From: Haplomitrium mnioides | Taxonomy: Eukaryota > Marchantiophyta > Haplomitriopsida > Calobryales | Reading direction: 5' to 3' | NCBI GenBank assembly: GCA_049999725.1 | Contig: JBNGIS010038482.1 | Location: 1-21,057 of the forward strand | Length of the DNA stretch: 21,057 nucleotides | Shown: positions 19,840 to 21,057 of the stretch, piece after piece | How the letters are laid out: the number at the start of each line of letters is the position of its first letter | Position numbering within the stretch: position 1 is the stretch's first letter | Made by a program: the position numbers and the translations under genes | Notes under the pieces: model-generated | Told to the model about the DNA's origin: nothing | Database searches by the model: none | Seen by the model: the letters and a program-made list of their open reading frames with translations, nothing else

Positions 19840-21057
19840 TTCACTCAATTTCTGGCAGATTTTGTGGATAGCTACAAAGACACAAAACGTGACAAGCGTG
19901 ATTTCACCAAGCTTGCCATCCATATAAAGATTATGAAGCCCAAGCAGGGCATCAATATTCAAGCACTAGTGTAGCAATATTCTTAATTCATGCGGTAGGC
20001 CCTTTTGCCCAAAAGAAAAGAAAGAAGGTTGAGCCAGCTAAGGCTCCAAAAAAGAAGAAACCGACTGCCAAGAAGAAAAGCATGTTCTAGCACCGCTCAT
20101 TGAAGAGGAGCCAGCCTCCTCAAAATCTGTAGCAAAGTCAATTTCTGCTGCCCTTTTGTCTTCATCACCAAGCAACTCGGGGCAAGAATAAGATCTGGAG
20201 CCAGTTCAGGCTCCAACATAAAAAGCTAAAAGGCAATCCCATAAGGGGTTGCAAACTTTCTAGGAAAATGAGCAAGTGGACCCTCAAACAGTATCAGAAG
20301 AAGACAAAAAACAAAACAAGAGAGTCTGCAATACAACAATGTAGAGTTCGTGAAGAAACAATCACAATAAGGCTAGAGAATTTGAATCTGCCTATACTTG
20401 GAATGGACAACTAAGGTCCATTCTAGATTAGAAGGTTGAAGGAAGATTTTGTTGAACTTCTGGCATAGAGAATGCTCACAAATAAGTATGCGTATAGTTA
20501 TTTTTATTGTTGTTGACCCTAAGTGTAGGTTCAAAGACAAGTCAAAGTTCGATATTAAGAACCTTGACAAGTATTGCTACAAGATTGGAAGAGGTAATCA
20601 CAATTCTGCAGCAAGGCAACTATTAATCACAAAATATGGAGCGAAGAATCTGGCATTATCGCTCTACAATTGTTATGTCTACGTAGTCTTTACACCAACA
20701 AAGGCCCACATTTTTGCTACTGATCACAACTACGACCTGTGAAGGCATGAGATGTTTGAGAGAATTTTAATGAGATTAGTGCCCTGTCATAGAATGGGAT
20801 GCATTTTGATGAAGTATGGAGAAGACTTAGAAGTTATTAGGAGAAACTAAGATTTGATCGGTTTTCTTTAATACGTGTAGAATTGAGTACAGAGTAAATT
20901 GTGTTCTTATTAGAAATTTTTAGAAGCTGATATTTTATACAGGGATATAATAGTGCTTAAGTAATTAGTACCAATTTACAGAAGTGAAAAAGCTCTTGTG
21001 AACCGGAGGTTATAACCGGTCAAAGTTACAAAAGTGAGCTGCAGAAAAGTCAAAACA

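Larger units (their letters stand above)
19174..21057 (+). pseudogene. Decayed gene of unknown family, plus strand, runs off the window
   Basis: The start ATG at 19174 gives MASQPKPCRDSNVIKALELE. Exon 1 continues in one frame to 19509, with YSLKDLDQHLYLFAREGEKF and DTKERDIFVKHL. After an intron the same frame resumes with FTQFLADFVDSYKDTKRDKR. A basic linker (KAPKKKKPTAKKK, about 20034-20085) and an acidic/serine stretch follow in shifted frames. From about 20346 comes TITIRLENLNLPILGM, and from about 20510 VVDPKCRFKDKSKFDIKN, then YKIGRGNHNSAARQLLITKY. The last frame stays coherent to the window end. About 20 in-frame stops are TAA/TAG and two are TGA (20740, 20884). Frame changes lie near 19999, 20080, 20345 and 20505. 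The GNHNSAARQLL stretch vaguely resembles the G-x-H-R motif of ParB/sulfiredoxin-fold domains; that is a weak guess. The family is otherwise unknown to me. Confidence 0.52.

Noticed and set aside
9624-21057. A genetic code in which TAA and TAG encode glutamine
   Set aside because: The many TAR stops at Gln-like sites suggest it. However, TAG also replaces an expected tryptophan at 14008, TGA interrupts the integrase at 13789 and 14383, and indel frameshifts are frequent. The retroelement is plant-like, where the standard code applies. Pseudogene decay explains all of it.

Overview
The window reads as repeat-rich nuclear DNA of a land plant. It holds a degenerate Ty3/gypsy retroelement of the plant non-chromodomain kind, a 5-kb AT-rich satellite, one candidate GT-AG intron, and heavy decay of coding frames. 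A large-genome lineage such as a gymnosperm is my best guess, but this is inference; no species marker or intact host gene is visible.

Layout: (1) 1-2869, no gene I can support; a C/T-rich stretch with a recurring CTCAACAA word. (2) 2870-7951, a tandem satellite of about 62 monomers in two kinds, roughly 86 bp and 78 bp, which mostly alternate to give a dimeric repeat near 164 bp. (3) 7952-9620, AT-rich DNA holding an exact 52-bp-period array (8837-9044) built around a TGCGCGCA-like palindromic core. (4) 9624-14772, a 5'-truncated retroelement: gag with three zinc knuckles, protease, reverse transcriptase, RNase H and integrase, in several frames with many stops. A polypurine tract (14797-14807) and a probable 3' LTR (14811 to about 17263) follow; the LTR region also contains a puzzling decayed open frame (15206-16114). 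(5) 17248-21057, two unrecognised, decayed, divergently oriented genes. The minus-strand one starts at ATG 18703 and the plus-strand one at ATG 19174, and the second runs off the window. About 470 bp lie between them, including a perfect E2F-type site.

Two themes link the regions. First, a TGCGCGCA core has been expanded at separate loci with periods of 52, 30 and 24 bp: in noncoding DNA, in the minus-strand coding frame, and in the intron of the plus-strand gene. Second, premature stops in the retroelement and the plus-strand gene are overwhelmingly TAG/TAA, placed where Gln fits, as expected from C-to-T change at CAG/CAA. That pattern imitates a reassigned genetic code, but frameshifts, TGA stops and a TAG at a tryptophan site argue for pseudogene decay. 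Nothing here looks like an intact functional gene.
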